Positions 13,614 to 13,635 of a DNA stretch of 13,635 nucleotides are shown piece after piece. The stretch is from JBFMFE01 sp040752295 (GTDB lineage Bacteria > UBP15 > UBA6099 > JBFMBQ01): the NCBI GenBank assembly GCA_040752295.1, contig JBFMFE010000284.1, forward strand, positions 1 to 13,635, in the 5' to 3' direction. A program made the translations under genes and the position numbers. A model generated the notes under the pieces. The model did no database searches. It saw nothing but the letters and a program-made list of their open reading frames with translations, and was not told where the DNA came from. Each line of letters starts with the position of its first letter. The stretch's first letter is position 1.

Positions 13614-13634
13614 GTTCGAGGCGGAGCCTCGAAC
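13614..13634. repeat. Perfect 9-bp hairpin at the right edge
   Basis: GTTCGAGGC and GCCTCGAAC flank GGA. The window ends one base later, so whether this belongs to a larger element with the hairpin 38 bases to its left cannot be seen. Confidence 0.55.
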
Positions 13635-13635
13635 G

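Overview
The window looks like chromosomal DNA from an uncultured, GC-rich, Gram-negative (diderm) bacterium. Diderm envelope genes support this: a periplasmic SurA-type foldase, a LolA-like protein and a C-terminal beta-barrel ending in Phe. The tRNA genes do not encode CCA. The intergenic repeats (CCTGCC/GGCAGG palindromes, ATTCGACATTCGTTATTCG-type strings, GCCCGT/GCCCCT hexamers) resemble those I associate with candidate phyla such as Omnitrophota and relatives. That placement is an impression, not a measurement.

Layout. Positions 1-207 hold no gene, only hairpins and a decayed repeat. Positions 217-817 are a composite repeat: four AT-rich 70-77 bp cores alternating with C-run hexamer tracts. 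From 9982 down to 883 on the minus strand runs one tightly packed gene string: rplM, rpsI, argC, argJ, argD, argF, ruvB, a LolA-like gene, and a SurA/PpiC-like gene with C-terminal TPRs. A perfect-consensus sigma70-type promoter (10024-10051) precedes rplM. The string joins ribosomal proteins L13/S9, four arginine-biosynthesis steps (argB is not here), the Holliday-junction motor and two envelope proteins. Just upstream of the promoter, at 10064-10184, is a short inverted copy of the 217-817 element, so the whole gene string is bracketed by inverted repeats.

Beyond it, still on the minus strand, a near-consensus promoter (12486-12514) drives tRNA-Gln(CTG) and tRNA-Glu(CTC). A 695-residue outer-membrane protein (periplasmic domain, TPR, coiled coil, beta-barrel) begins only 10 nt after the tRNA-Glu. 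On the plus strand, rsmI (16S rRNA C1402 2'-O-methyltransferase) diverges from the tRNAs and ends in a compact terminator. The right edge carries two further perfect hairpins.

Most notable: (1) the PpiC-like protein seems to carry the first parvulin strand (the A-R-H-I-L motif) after the domain instead of before it, as in a circular permutation; (2) the bracketing composite repeats, one of which has expanded into a tandem array with a strictly 6-nt-periodic G-run tract; (3) the outer-membrane protein gene abutting a tRNA.
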